The notes under the pieces are model-generated. The model saw only the letters and a list, made by a program, of their open reading frames with translations. It ran no database searches and was not told the origin of the DNA. Below, piece by piece: positions 1 to 13,900 of a DNA stretch of 64,000 nt. Source of the DNA: Patagioenas fasciata (taxonomy: Eukaryota; Chordata; Aves; Columbiformes; Columbidae). Each line of letters begins with the position of its first letter. Position 1 is the first letter of the stretch. Made by a program: the position numbers and the translations under genes. The stretch spans positions 21,844,867 through 21,908,866 of the forward strand of contig NC_092525.1 in the NCBI RefSeq assembly GCF_037038585.1, written 5' to 3'.

Positions 1-289
1 CAAATTCACTGTGGAACAGCATCGGTGGTTCCACTCTAGGATCTAAGACTCTAATACTGAAAAGGAGACACTATTACAAGTTCATCAGAAGGGAAAAGTC
101 ACACATGGGTTGAGAATAGAGCTCTGAGTCAGGATCCTGCAGTATTTCCTGTAGAATATACTTCAAATTGGGAGATGAGAAAGGTAGCTAAAAAACCTTA
201 CTATCAGGAAGCTTAAATTTGCCATACATGAAGCTACATCCCCATGTCAAACAGCGCTACTCAAGCTGAAAATATTGTTTAATAACTTC
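1..289. other. Intergenic, nothing recognised
   Basis: AT-rich DNA with no reading frame, repeat or motif I can support. It may be the eroded upstream part of the CR1 fragment that follows. Confidence 0.5.
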
Positions 290-835
290 ATGAATGATTT
301 CAATGAAGGATTAGAGAACATGATGATTAAATTTGCAGATGAACACCAGGATTGAATGGCTGCAAACATTTTGGAGGATGGGATTGGTTTTCAAAGCAAT
401 GTTTATAAATTAGAGAAATTAACTGAAAAAATATGAAGGCAACTTGATATGAAAAAGTGCAACACAGGTAGGAACGATTGCTCCAGCATCAGAAATACAG
501 GATGACTGGCTAGAGAGAGTTCTGCAGAACATAGTCTAGAGGACCTATGCGGATCAGAAATCAGATTTCAGTCAACAGTGTTGTACTCTTGTGCAAATAA
601 CAAACACCATTCGAGTTATCCAGACTGAAGCACAGCAGATAAGATGTGTAAATACTTCATTCATGCTTCCTTCACCTCTGCTGGAACGATTTGACCATTT
701 GGCACATTGCACTTAATGAAAGATTTGGACCAGCTAGTCCTGAATGCTGGTAGCCAGAAAGATCACAGGTCTAAAAAGCCACGGCTTTGAGGAAAGACTA
801 GAGAAATTGAGATAGTCCAAGGATGTCAGGGCTGA
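290..835 (+). mobile_element. Ancient CR1/L3-like LINE fragment (end of ORF2 into 3' region)
   Basis: The stretch around 325-560 reads like the decayed end of a CR1-type reverse-transcriptase ORF: the order of motifs 'aaatttgcagatga', 'ttggaggat', 'aaattagagaaat', 'gtgcaacacaggtagga' and 'tcaacagtgttg' follows the usual sauropsid CR1/L3 sequence. Later pieces near 715-810 (ATTTGGACC, GAGGAAAGACTAGAG) continue the same order. Every frame is broken by stops and small indels, so the copy is old and inactive. Boundaries are approximate; the call is from memory of the family consensus. Confidence 0.65.
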
Positions 836-1078
836 TGGGGGTGGGGAAGAGAGAAAACAAACTGCCATGTAGTAATAACAATCTTCTTTTTTATATCTGT
901 GTTCTGTCAGTAATGTTCTGTTATCATTGAACTTCTAAAGAAACATCTCTAGACAGCAGCATTTAGGTTTTTTTGCTTACCTGCAGTATAAAAATATTTA
1001 TATCCCTTTTCCTGGCTAAATAGATAGGAGGATGTCAAATAAGTCCCATTTTTCTAGGCCAGTTTGACAGAAATAATC

Positions 1079-1102
1079 ATTCTGTGATTCTGTGATTCTG
1101 TG
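1079..1102 (+). repeat. ATTCTGTG x3, CR1-type 3' terminal octamer
   Basis: Three exact ATTCTGTG units. CR1 elements end in tandem octamers of this type rather than poly(A). It may be the end of the fossil CR1 to its left, but about 240 bp between them are not recognisable. Confidence 0.75.
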
Positions 1103-4100
1103 AAATATTGTTGTTTATTGTTACCCAGTATGGCTTTAAAGTTGAAATTCAGTGAAAATGACTTTGTGGTGGAAATATCGAAATTGGAATTAGACTTTGT
1201 ATTTAGCTGCCTCTAATAAAAGAGTTTTCCCATACTTACTTTCAAGTATCTAGCTCAGCAGGAATAGGAAAATTATTAATACTGTTAGCATGTGACCTGT
1301 TAGCATTTCACATTATTTTAACTGTTTATTTTATTATATTGCTTAGATCATTCTGGGATCCACACCAACTAGGGCATTCGTGATTTTCCTTTTCTTTGTC
1401 TTTTCCAGAAGAAGATGGAATTGAGGGTCTTTCGCAGACACCAGAATGGTAGGCTAGCAAGACATGCTTTGGACACTAGCACTTCATTCTCCCCCTTTAA
1501 CAAACAAAATATTTATTTTCCTTGGTTTATGTCTCTAAACTAAGTACAGAATGAAGAAAACTAAAACAAAAACAACAAAACCCCAAACAAACAAACAAAC
1601 AAACAAAAAGGGGGAACGCTGTTGCTCTAAATTTCTGATACCTTGCTGATGCTAATTTTCAGATTAAGAAAAAATATTTCTTTTGGCAGGAGATCACGCC
1701 ATTCTTCAGACATAGGTGGACTCTTCTCCCGGAGCATTGTAGTCATTCTGCCCTTGAACATTTGTATTGGCACAAGCATGTAGAGACATCTATGATTGTG
1801 GAGCTATGTAATTTTAAAATTATTTTTAATGGAGTGATATGTAATTCATTTAACTATTTTTCAAACATCACCACCAAATCTCTGACACTTATCTAGCATT
1901 TAAAGTATCAGCCCAAGCAATGTAGAAGGGCTGCAGAGCCAGCTTCTGTCTGTCAGTGTCTATTGATGGTCCTCAGCCCCTTCGCTATGCATTCACATTA
2001 CAGGTTCGTTGTTAGCACACAGAGAGACAGTGCCCTTCATTGATAAACTAGTCATTTATTTTCCAAGGTCAGTTATTAGGGGGATAGCTAGCACTTCTAG
2101 GGTATTGTATTAAGAACTGTCTGAGTCAAAGTTGTAAGATTCAAACAGCTAGGACTGGCTAATACTTTGCAGGGCACCTCCAGTAATCACAGCAGTTTTC
2201 ATAGAATAACATTCTCTTCCATGAAGTGCATCTGTAATTATTTATCTCATTAATTGGATAATCTGCTTTTATCAGTATGACCATGTGAAAATACATTTCA
2301 ACATATAATACAATGCTAATGCCTTGTGTGTGTTTTTATCAGTTTTTCAGCCTTTACATGTCTCAAAAATGTATCTGTGCAGTGAAGATACTGAAATAAT
2401 TGTCTGTCCCCATGCTAGGACTAGTATGCATATCATAATTATAGGTGCATCCAACTTCAGTGTACTATACTCCCTTGATATCTGTCATGCTGTACTTGCT
2501 TGATGAATCTTTCTCCACCCCAATACCCCTTTTAGGAAAATTATTATTTTCTTATATTATGTTCTGGTTTGATCTTTCCCCTTTTTTAGTCTTTCTTTTT
2601 ACTCACTAAACAAACTTAATAATCTTCAAGGACAAATGAATCTAGACCTTGATACTGGATTTTGCCTTCCTGTAGCTGAATGAGGTCCGGAAATTTTACA
2701 TGAGCAATCACTGGTTCTTCAGTTCTTCCTTGAGAATATACTCTGATATTTTCATGGACTTAAATGAGGCTGGCTGGCCTATATTTCCCTGAATCCTCCT
2801 TTTTGTCTTTCACTTTAAGCAGGTTAACTATGTCTTCCCACAGCATGGGGCTCCCCCAGGCCATCCACTACACCAGACCAAATTTGTGCAGGTGGCCAGC
2901 TTGAGCCGCTGGACCCCAGGGACCAGCAAAAGAGTACAAGGGAAAAATAATTAAGGAATTGTTCACTCTCCCCTTTCAGCAGTGCTTGCAAGCAGCCCAG
3001 CCAGGCCTGCATGGGCTCAGATAATGCAACAGCCATTGTACTTCATGTTCCTGTAAGTACCTCAGCTGCCTTGAACCAGGAGTCAGCAGTGCAGGAGTGG
3101 AACCCAGGGCATTTCCTTCCAGCATGATTCCTGCTGTCACACTGCATAAATTTGCTATTTGTCTAAATAAAGGCTTATAGTGTTCTTGCTAATGACTCAA
3201 GAAAGGAACAAAAAGCTGGCTTGAAGTATTCTACTCTTAAGTAGTCAACTGCTGCTTTCTAATATGGGTAAGTTTGAATAAGTAAAAAGTCATTCAACAG
3301 GCTATTCAGCAAAGGAATAATATTTGCAAAGAGCATTAAAGCTGTTGCTCATCTCCAAGAGATGCTTCTTAGAGAGGCTCTGAGTTTGTATACTGGATGC
3401 TTGTCCACTTTGGCACCTTTTCATCTTTCCCTCTTAGCTTTATCTCACAAAACTAATCCTACTTCAAATAAGTTCCTGTAAGGCGTATACAAACCTGTCC
3501 CAAATAACTCAGGAAGAGGGATTGGTACAGGAGACAAGGAAGCTGCGAGGGTGAATTGAATAGATGTGACATCTCTGTTTCCACTTCTGCGTTATGGTTT
3601 TTATTTTCCTTGAGGAACAAGACAAATGGGGCTTGTTTCCAAGCTAGTGAGTATAAAGTTGAAGTAATTGCATCCACAAATGCGTGGTCATGGTTTATAT
3701 GGTTGAAATAAGTGACATTGTGTCTCAGTGCTCAGTGATGTAGAAAATACAGTTAGAGACAGAAACATTTTTTTTTCTTTTTACTTTTTTCTTCTCCCTG
3801 ATTAACCAACATGTCACATCTTTCTTTTATCTGAACTCTACCTTCTGTGGTGATAATCAGCTGTGTGTTTATCAGGCTAGAATCTGCAGCAAAACACCTG
3901 TGACATGGTCATTAGCAAGGGATTTTAATGGTGCTCTTCCAACATTAAACATGGTCTGATTGGTTATTCAGTTTATGAAATCCTGAGTGTACAGCACAAG
4001 GAGAAACATATAAATTTGTTATGCTTTAGCAAACAGTGCTTGTGAAAGATCCAAAATAAGGCTGCTACTAGCCATGTCTTATGTATAGGTTATCTTAAAA

Positions 4101-7100
4101 GTATAGAGCTTTCCTTTAGTGGGCTCCTGTAGAGTTTGAGTTAATACTCTAGTAGGTAAATTTTATTAACTTACTATCTAATACATACTTTGACACAGAT
4201 CAATTAAGTTAAAATTCAAAGAAAATTTACTGCAGTTTTGTCTGTTATTTTAGATGAAAATTATCCTGTTTTTCAGGAGTCATGTTGCTATACTTGCTAT
4301 TTGATTCATGGCTGTGTTTTATGAATGAAAGCACCATTTCTCTCAAACTATATTTGGGCTGATAATTAATTTTAATCTTGCTGTTGTATTTATGGGAAGG
4401 AGCCCTTAGATGCTGTTGTAGTAAGACCAACCTGCCACAGGGCAAGAGCTGCCTGTTGTAATAACAGGCCAGACCGATCACATCTGTACTCTGCAATGGG
4501 AAGAGAGTATCCCCTAGTGCAACTATTCTCAAATCTCCTTGCTTACTTGAAGTGGTGCCTGGGGTCTCCACTGTAGATTCAGGGTTTGCTGGCTACTTTA
4601 AAACACAAAGTGAAAGCACTGTCTGTACCAAAGAAGGACACGCATGGGGGAGAATGTACTTGAATACATACAAAGATGCAGTGGTATATCCAAGGATGGC
4701 TCTACTGAATTGGCAAACTGCTTCTGTAGACAAGTGTGTTCTGGGGGACAGTGGGCAAGAGGTTGGAAGGAGTGGTTTAGAATGAGGCTCTCAATGGAGA
4801 ATTGCCAAATCCACATCCCCCTAACAATTGTAAAAGTGCTGGTACAGCCTCCTTCGTGCTGCTGGCAGCTTCTTCTGGTTTGGCGAAAGCCAAAAGGGAG
4901 AAGACAGCAAAAGAAAGGGGGCACAGAGAACAGGAAAGAACACAGGGTTTGGAAATCACTGACAGAAAAGGCAGGAGGCTTGTTAGAATCTAGGAGACAT
5001 TCCCAGATTGACAGAGCTTGGGGTGTCAAGAGAAGGTGCCAGGGCCTGGAAGAGAAGTGAGATGGCTTTTCAGGAGGAGAACAAGGAGAAATCATAGGGC
5101 GGCTGAGACTTGGTGATGGAGGGGGACATGGAGAAGAAGTGGGAAATTCTCAGTCCAAGAAGGAATGGTGGAGCGCAGCAAAACAGAGGTTGTGGCAATC
5201 AGTGTTGGAGAAGGAAGGGGAAAGAAGGATTGGCAGAAGTAGAGATTCAGTTTTTCTGTGTGGATACTGCATTGCTAATGTTGAGAAAGCCTCACTAAAA
5301 CTCAGCAGATATTCTGTGTTACAGGCCTTGCACCCTTCACTGCCTTCTCATCCAATCTGGGAATTTTCTTCAAGCTTCACCAGCCAAGAAACTTTGTGGC
5401 CTCGATCAAGGAGGCATATAAAAGCTTGTGTAGGAGTGATATAATGTTTTACATTAATATTTTGAGCCTTTAGGCCGTTTCTTTTCATGAGATGATTTAA
5501 ACTCTGCCCCCGTCAAAGAAAGGCAGCTGGTGCCATGCAATGGCACAGTCATACTGTGAGAGACACGTGTACATTAGCATGTTCTCCCATCACCCCAAGG
5601 TGACTCCAGATTCACTTCTGTACCCCAATGGAGTTCACTGCTCCCTTTGTGCTGGACCAAACACTTGCTCCAAACAGTTGCTGCCTGACCAGTGAGGAAG
5701 AAAAGTCCTAAGCAGCCAGGATTAATCTTTGAAAACATTTCCTGAGTTGAAGACATTTTCCACGTAACTCTGCCTCCGTGGGTTGTGGGTTTAGCTCTCA
5801 TGGTCTTTGAGCACCCAGGCTTCAGCCCACCCCTGGAGCAGAGGTCCCCACTGAGGAAAGCACAGGGAGGCTGCACAGGTGGCTTTGTAGTAGTTACTTA
5901 GATTACTGATTAACACTGAGTCTGGCCAGGGCAACAGAGGTTTAACAGTGAACAGAAGAGGAAACCAGTACTAAAAATCCAGATGCTTTTCCTCCTTCTT
6001 CCCACCTGCCCTTTTTACAGACCAACAAATGTATCTAAGTCTGCATTCTGGAGACCCCTCTCTCTGCCCCTCTCATTTCCCGCACAATTCCTCCCACCTG
6101 GCCATCTAAGTCAATCTCGTTTTTCTAAAGTATACTGCTTTAACTTCAGCTGGAGAAATAGTACTGTTTCTTCTCAATCTTAGATTTTGGCAGAGGAAAT
6201 ACAGCCACTGTAAATTTATTTAAGTATTCAAGTATGTGCTCAGATTTACTGATATTAGGCAGAGGAGAGTTGTGCACAGGTGACTTCAAAAAACCCCTCC
6301 TTTTTTAGACTGTTCTCATTTGGCATGTTATACTGCACATACAGTTTTTATAAGCTCTTACTAACAAAGCTCAGCGTAGTCTTGCATGCAGTCTGGAAAG
6401 AATCATCATCTCAATAAATGCTGTTTTTCCCTTCACTGCTGTAGCATTATCTAGTGTGTTGGAGGTACTGCCATGATGTATCAGCTTCAGAAATATATAA
6501 TTATTGAACTCAGTGTGGGATTCAGGAAAAGTTGGGCTAAATTGTATTTATTTTTTGGACACAAATTCACCATTAATTCTTGACCCTTATATGGTATACT
6601 CTGCTCATTTTATTGAGGATTCTCATCAGAATCCAGATTGCACCATGTACTTAACAAAGGGGATTTCTGTGTCTCAGATAAAGTTGAGGTACAATTCTAG
6701 GTTCATCTGCTTAAAAACGAGTTCTTCAAGAAAATACATATTGGTAGCTAACCACTATTGACTCTGCCCTAAGGGTCTGTCCTAACTTCAGGTTATAAAC
6801 AGACAATTTTTTGGAGAATAGTGAAGAACATCTCAATATGGACACACAGACCACATCTACACTTCTACAGTTGAAACAGATGCACTGGAGAATCCTTCCA
6901 TGTTCTGTAGGAAGGGTCATGGTGTAGTGGATAAGAGAGAGATGCACAAACAGCAATAGCTACCGTGAAAATACATTCCTCCTCTTTCCTAGCCTATTTG
7001 CTAAAGACAGCTGGAGAGAGTGCAGCCTGGGAACCCTGAGCACTCCTGCATAATTTTGCACTTAGTAATGATTAAAAATGTGCTCATTTACTGATTTCTA

Positions 7101-8159
7101 AGGAGTTAGTTCCAGTTCAGCTGTGGATAAGTTATTTTTCCAGCTGCATCTAAATTATTGTTTTCATATTCAGCACCATGATTAATGATTTCAGAAACAA
7201 TAAGAAAAAGTATAGTTTTCATAGGCATTTCTCTAATCCTTGTGAATCTGGAAAGTTCCTGTAAATAACGTTGTCTTATCTCTATTTGTGTTGGTTTCTT
7301 TTCCTCTTTGTTGCCTTACCTGAACACAGTATAAAGGCTTCGAAATGAGTGTCACATGTTTAAGTAGCCAGTGTCCTAATTTATACTGCTCATATGATGT
7401 AGTTCAAAGCAATCCCGTCTTCAATGCAAATCTGGAGTAATCCCACTATTGTTAATGAAAGTACTCCTGAATGATACCAGTTCAAATGAGAATAGAATAT
7501 AGTGCTGTGATACAAGTCCAAAGCAATCCAGCTGAACTCGGCCCTTCCAGTAACCACCAAAAATATGCTGTAGAGCTATGGCCACACAAAATCACCACTT
7601 CTCAATTGTTGATTTTAGATGTGTTTATTTTTATTCCCAGCAAACCTGAAGTTCCAGTAAATTGTAAATAAAATTCCCTCCTCCAGGATGTGGTATCTTG
7701 AAATACTCAGAATTGCCGTTTTGCATTCAAATACTTGATTCCAAATTGTAATTCTTCTTGCACTTTTATGAACAGGTGAAACTAGTCTCATTAATTAAAG
7801 CACCAGACTTTGGTCACGCATTCCTGGCTTCCCCCTAGAAGTTCTGTGTCCTTTGCTTCAGCTTGTATTTTGGCCTGGGCTGGAAAACTACAGCAAGCAC
7901 ATGTGAGGACACTCATATATCTCCTTTGGACTGTTAGATTAGTGGGAGGAGATAGGTATATGAAACCCACCTGGATGTGGTCCATGTGCGCAGGGCACCA
8001 TTTCATGTGAACATGGTAGAAGAATTTGGTGCCACCTGGAAGAAGTTTGCCAGCTTTGTGAAAACAGAGGGCAAGACAAGCCACCCTCCTCGATTTGTAT
8101 AAAGGATAGACACGAGGTGCCTCTGGCCTTTGGAAAAATCAGGTTTTGTAGCTGTTTAA
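1103..8159. other. Intergenic DNA without a recognised gene
   Basis: AT-rich DNA full of stops in all frames. It contains an A/C-rich (CAAA)n tract at 1561-1608 and a somewhat more GC-rich patch at about 2820-3130 that I could not assign to a family. Several 60-165-codon open frames (for example on both strands at 4598-5095) overlap each other antisense, have no domain-like composition and are judged chance. Confidence 0.6.
1561..1608. repeat. (CAAA)n simple repeat
   Basis: A/C-only tract with five to six CAAA units in its second half. Confidence 0.85.
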
Positions 8160-8295
8160 CCTGACAGGATTCAAGAAGCATTTGGCCAACGCCCTAAGAA
8201 AACATGGTGTGAACTGTGGGGTTGTCCTATGCAGGGACAGAAGTTGGACTGGATGATCTTTGTGGGTCTCTTTCAACTCAGGACATTCTATGATT
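8160..8295 (+). mobile_element. CR1 LINE 3' end fragment
   Basis: Contains the run of motifs that ends avian CR1 copies: 'ttcaagaagcatttgg', 'gggttgtcctatgcaggga', 'agttggactggatgatct' and 'tcaactcaggacattctatgatt'. It is 5'-truncated like most CR1 copies and non-coding. The left edge is approximate. Confidence 0.85.
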
Positions 8296-10870
8296 ACCAA
8301 TGAAAACTACTAAGAGTATTTTATTAAAGAATTCCTATTTTTTATGCATCAGGTTTGTTAAGCGTCTCTCATAAAAGTGCATTCAAAATGGTGAGCCATC
8401 TTGTATGGATTCATTTGCTGAAGTCAGTTTGGATAAGTATAAACAGATGTAGGTTCTGATCCAGTGATCCATTGATCCTGTGATCCATTGGCAACTCCAC
8501 TGAATTTAATCCATAAAAGAACAGAACCCTATATGGCTCCCTGCAGAACACCTTTCTTCCTCATGTCTCAGAAGTTAATTTCAAATGTGTTTTAACAGGG
8601 TTTTACCAGATCTGATAACTTCTGTCATGTCTTGTACAAGGGCTTTTCTAGGTATGGAGGATTTGAGCATGAGTTTCATTTCCAGGACTATTTCATCCTT
8701 GGCTTTTCTGAAGCTAATCTGAGTTCCTAGCACCATATGTGTTACTGTTGGCATTTGGGGGATAATGTGTTACTTAATGCTGCTACATATTAGGCAGTAA
8801 TCATTAAAATCACTTGCCTTACTTGGTTTTGTCTTAACAAATGCTTATTAGTAGGTGTGCTAACATGGTAAGTTTTTTTGGCAAGCTGCAAGCTAAATCT
8901 TATGTCTCAGGCAGCATTTCTGTATTTGAAAGCTGTCCTTGATGCAGACTGACTCTGTGGGCAGAAGCACTTCCTTGAGCACCCCAGATAGAGGAGTTGT
9001 GGCTGACAATTCGTTTTCAAAATGTGCTGTTTTCTTTAAGGAGGCTTGTTATAAATAGATCCCTTTAGCACACAGTGAATCTTTTTATTGCCAATTTCCA
9101 GTCTGTAAAAATCGCTCATACTTCATCACAGTGATAGTCATCACTACCTTGTAAAGACCTTTTGTTTGCTTCTGTCATGAGCTCATTGTCATCGCACCCA
9201 TTAATCTGAATAAACTGCATGTTGTTTATCTCCATCATTTCTGCAAGCTGGTGATGAGCTCTGTCAGTCCCACAGATATCGAGATGAATGAGTTTCCTTG
9301 GAAAACCAATACCAGGGCAGGGAACAACAATGACGATGACAATGACAATGGAAAGAATAAAGTGCTGAGGAAAAGAAAGGTAAAACTTAAAAACTGGGTG
9401 TAAAATTGAATCTCCTAGATTTAAAAATAAAATCAAAATCTCTTTGGCTAAACTGCTGGTAGGTTGACTTTGAATTCTCTGAAATCAGCAGGAGTTTTGC
9501 CAGTCTTCCATTGGACCATGATCCCATGTGAAAATGAACAGATATTTCTTACCAGGTAATTTCTCAGCAGAAACAGAGTCCTTTGAGATGACTGAGCCCA
9601 TTGATTAAGCTAAATATAATGTGAGCCTGCAGACCAGGCAGTTGATCAGACACACATGACAGCCAGCGTGGTGGCATAGAGCCCAGGGCTCTAACCCAGA
9701 TCTATGTTCATCATGCAAGCAAAATCAATGTGACCGATCTGCTGGGGAAACTTTTCAATTTCCACAGAATTGTAACGAGGCTGTTTCTTTGAAACTTGGA
9801 AGCTATGAGAGAATATACATTTTAACCAGGAAGGGAAGAGTGCTTCATACACTTCTGTAGCTATGTTTGGTGTGTATTTGGAGAGAAAATGCAAATAAAT
9901 AAATCATGATGTTAGACTGCCCAAATTATTTCAGTGGGTCACTTTAAGAGGTACGGCATTAGTTTTATTGTTACACTGACAGTTCAAAGTGTTTAATGCT
10001 GGTGTGGAGTGGCTGTGAAGAGACACCGGTGCTCACATGCTATTCTGAGTCTTGTCATGCTGAAGCACCTTTTAACAAATTGAAGCCCCTTGTAGTCACT
10101 ATGGCAGAATCACCATCTTATTGTGTAAAGTGGAATGCAGGAAAGAATGGAATTGCAGTACAGAAATCCTTTGTTGAGGTTGCTGTGAATATGCAGAGAT
10201 CCATCTCCAGCAGCAGAGAGGGAGAGAAGCTTCTTCCAGGTTTATTTTTGAGGATTGAATCGTGTGAAAAACTTGATAAAGCTGAAAATCGTTGGATCCA
10301 GATAAGCTTTTTCCATGTATTGCTTATCTTCTATGGCTGCTGATAATGACTGGCCTTTTCACCTGCAGAACTGCTCAGGAGCACATTAGAATGTCAAGTG
10401 CTAGATGAAAGCAGGCGGCACATATTCATGAATGCAAGCGGTAGCTTATGTCCCAATTTCCAATGAGCAGTTTCATTTGATGTGACAGAAAGCATGCAAA
10501 TTGGGATATTGGCATGGACAAAAAAAAGTTTTTTGTGCATACGGTGTTACAAAAGAAGTCATCAGTGTCTACATATATTAAAACTAATCTGCTTTTAAGG
10601 TAGCAGTACCATGGGGAACAGCTCTTCTTGCATTCAGTTTTTCAAAAACAGAATTGGGATTATACAACAATTTACAGAGAGAGTTTTCATACTAAAGAAA
10701 ATGTAATTCCTGAGGGTGACAATCCACAAATGCTATCAGTGGACAGCCTACAACTGTAACTCCCAAACCACAGGTTATTAATGGATACGATGCTGTCTGG
10801 TCATGTACCTAATGCTAATCAAATACTGGGCATTCAGGTTTTTCTGACCTAAAACCTTAATTAGTCTTTT

Positions 10871-10947
10871 AAAAACCCAAACAAACAAAAACAAACAAAC
10901 AGCAAACAAACAAACAAAACAAAACAAACAAAAACACAAACAAACTA
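10871..10947. repeat. (CAAA)n / A-C-rich simple repeat
   Basis: About 77 bp of CAAA and CAAAA units with minor interruptions. Confidence 0.85.
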
Positions 10948-13900
10948 AGAAACCCAAAACCTAGAGGTCAGGCGAGTTCAGAAGTTGTTTGCTTTTTTTT
11001 TTCTTCTTAAAAGTTTATGTGGATTTAAATCGAAAATGCCACTGTTGGCATGTTTATAGTTTTCTCTTTGGGTTGTGAGGTCATTGAATTTATGTTATAA
11101 CTGACAAAGCAGAGGAGCGAAAGCTCTGCAGAACATTTTTGCCAAGTATTGGCAGTAAGGAAATACCGAGGAGCGGAAATACAGTCAAATTTGGTAGTCC
11201 CCTCCTGCTTTTTTGCCTCTTTTCCTGCTCTATTTGCTTGGCCTCTCCCCTTCTTCCTTGAGGCACATATTCATCTCGTATGTCGTTGCTTATATGACAA
11301 AGCTCCATGTTCCTCTTCAATTATACAGGCAGATCCAAACCCACATGACTGATGTGGCAGTTCCCCTGTATATAGGTCAGCTGCTGGCATGAGTGCTTGG
11401 TGCTTTGTGGTCATTCTCATCCTTAGTGCTGACACTGTTAACAGGACTTCAGCCCTCTATTAAATGGTCATGTTAAGCAAATTCCATTTCTTGGCGATTT
11501 CAGATGTGACTTCTTGAGTGGGACTTGCAATGATAACTGTTTCCTGACATTACAGTCTGCCAACTCCAGCTTCAGACATACTCATTTGTCTCTGTGTTGC
11601 TCTATCTACCTCCAGACGTGATATCTGCTGATATCCTAAAGGGACCCTGTGAGACTGAAACTCAGCAGTGGTCTTATTGGCAGAAGAAGAAGAGAAAAAT
11701 GTAATCATCTACTGGCTATTTGCAAGATGATAGAGTGGAAAATTTGAGGTTTTGTCGGTGTTTAAAAGTGGGAGGAGCTGGAGACAGAATGGAGCTTCAA
11801 CTTTTGATAGCTTATGTTCTGCAGATGGGTATCTTGGAAAAGGCTAATCTTACATTGTAATGCTGGACTATGGTCCAGATGGAGAGAATAAATTGAGTTG
11901 GCAGAAGATATGAGCTGTACTTTGTTCCTGTAACTAACTTACTGGCCTGAAATGAAAGGCAGAAGGGCTGGCATGTGTACCCTGCCAACCTGAGCCTCCA
12001 GCAATTTGGGGACACCTACTTCCCTACAATGACTCTTCAAGTCGTCTGTGCCACACAGGCAGGGTGTCCAGAGCTGCCCTTTGTCAGCTGTCTGCAGCCA
12101 GTGAAGAGGTTTCCACCTCAAAAAGACACGGCACCTGGAATAATTCAGAAAGAAAAAAATGTGGGAAATGTTTTCTTTTCCCATTTCTTTTTCACTTAGG
12201 CTACTGTTCTTGAGGGCTTGATCCATGCCCATAGTCTTCCTCTCATTCCTGGCAGCTTGAAGCTCTTCATGTTTCTGAAATATTTGGCCGTCTTCTTGCA
12301 TCTCAGATTTTTTTTTCCCCCTTCTTACTCCTTGAATAGTTTGTTTGCAATTTTGACAACCAAATTGTTTTATAGCTAATGTCTTTTATTCGTTTTAGCT
12401 TCTCACCATATTCAAAAGGCAAGTAAAAATTTTGCAAGAAGTCTGGTATAATACTGCAACCTATAGCCCATCCTGGACAGCAGGACTTGCATTGTTTTTG
12501 TGTTTTTCTCTCCTTAGCTCTTTTACACTTTTAAATGATTCCTTGCTGTCAGCTTCCCTGTTTATGTCCTTTATTTCTCCTGGTTGCTTCTGCCAGCATT
12601 CTGGCCTGCCACCTATCGTAAGTTTGGAGATGTCATCACTTCTCCCTAAGCCATGTTTGCACTGAGCACACACATTTAAATATGGATGAGCCTGGAGAGA
12701 TTCCACTTTGTCTTTTGCCTGGCACTGTTATAAGCTTGTCATAAACACTTTCTAAAGGATTGCCACATTGAAATATTTAAGAAGCTGTTTAATCTAGTCA
12801 CACTGATTAAAATTATTTAGTTCTTTAATGCACCTCGCTTGCTTGCTTGTGTTATATTTACTGTGCTAGTTTCCAAATTTGCTGAGAAAAAAAGATCAAC
12901 AAATAATGATACTAATCTTAGCAACTTGCACACTTTTCTCATGAAAGGCTCATCTTTTGCTGCTTTCTGCAAAGGAGGAGTTGGCAGGAAAGAAATACAC
13001 AAAAGAAATATAAATATAAAATATTTATAAACTATAAAAGAAATATAGTGGTGGTGGTGTTCAATAATTGCTTAGGCAGGAAAAAAGCTATAACTGAAAA
13101 GACTTTCAAATAATTTGATTCTAGGACTTCAAGCCTGAATTATAGTACCAGTTGCAGTTATGCCACTTCTGTCATTAGGGAAAACTTTTCACTGCCCTTC
13201 AATGTCTGGCAAAATCAGCAGTCATCTGAGAAGTGTCAAATTATTTGTGACTTTGGTTTGGAATGCAGTAAGCTCCTGTTTTATGTGTCATTAGTTCAAA
13301 GCCAGGAAGGACAACCAGGTTTTGCCTGTTCTTTGTCTGTTATTCCCCTGGATAGCTTGCCATATCTAATTAATGTTTTGTCATCCATCACCACACAAGT
13401 CCTCAATGCTGTCTTCCATATGAAATGTTTTAATTTATTTTGCTCTTTGTACCATGTGTTGTAAAACAGGGTCTAGCCAGTAGATAGTAGAAGCAGCTGC
13501 CTCTGGTGCTAAAATGTGTGGCAAACGTCCTATTCCTTCCCAGGCTGCTTTGAAGCTCAAACCCAATGGTAACGCTCAAAACTCAGAAGCATGAAATAAA
13601 AATTAATCTAGAGAGAAAAAAATCTCATCATCACCAGTAAGTATCAAGACTCCATGTTACCTTGTTCAATGTTCTGTGAGTCAACTTATGTGTATGTTGT
13701 TGGTGCTGAAGAAATAAATAATAGAAAAAAAATAATAAGTTTAAAGTATTTTCACGATACATATTTGTAAAAAGACATAGCTGTAGGTTTCTGGAAGCAT
13801 TTATGAGTTTGGAGATAACCAGCAAGCACTTTTTTGAGCCTTAAAGAATTTGTCCAGGAATCTGTGAAGGAAGAAGCTGCTTGGGAAAAGTTTAATATTG

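Noticed and set aside
1079-1102. Short direct repeats as a CRISPR-like array
   Set aside because: The units are contiguous 8-mers without spacers, the known CR1 3' terminal repeat, in a vertebrate genome.
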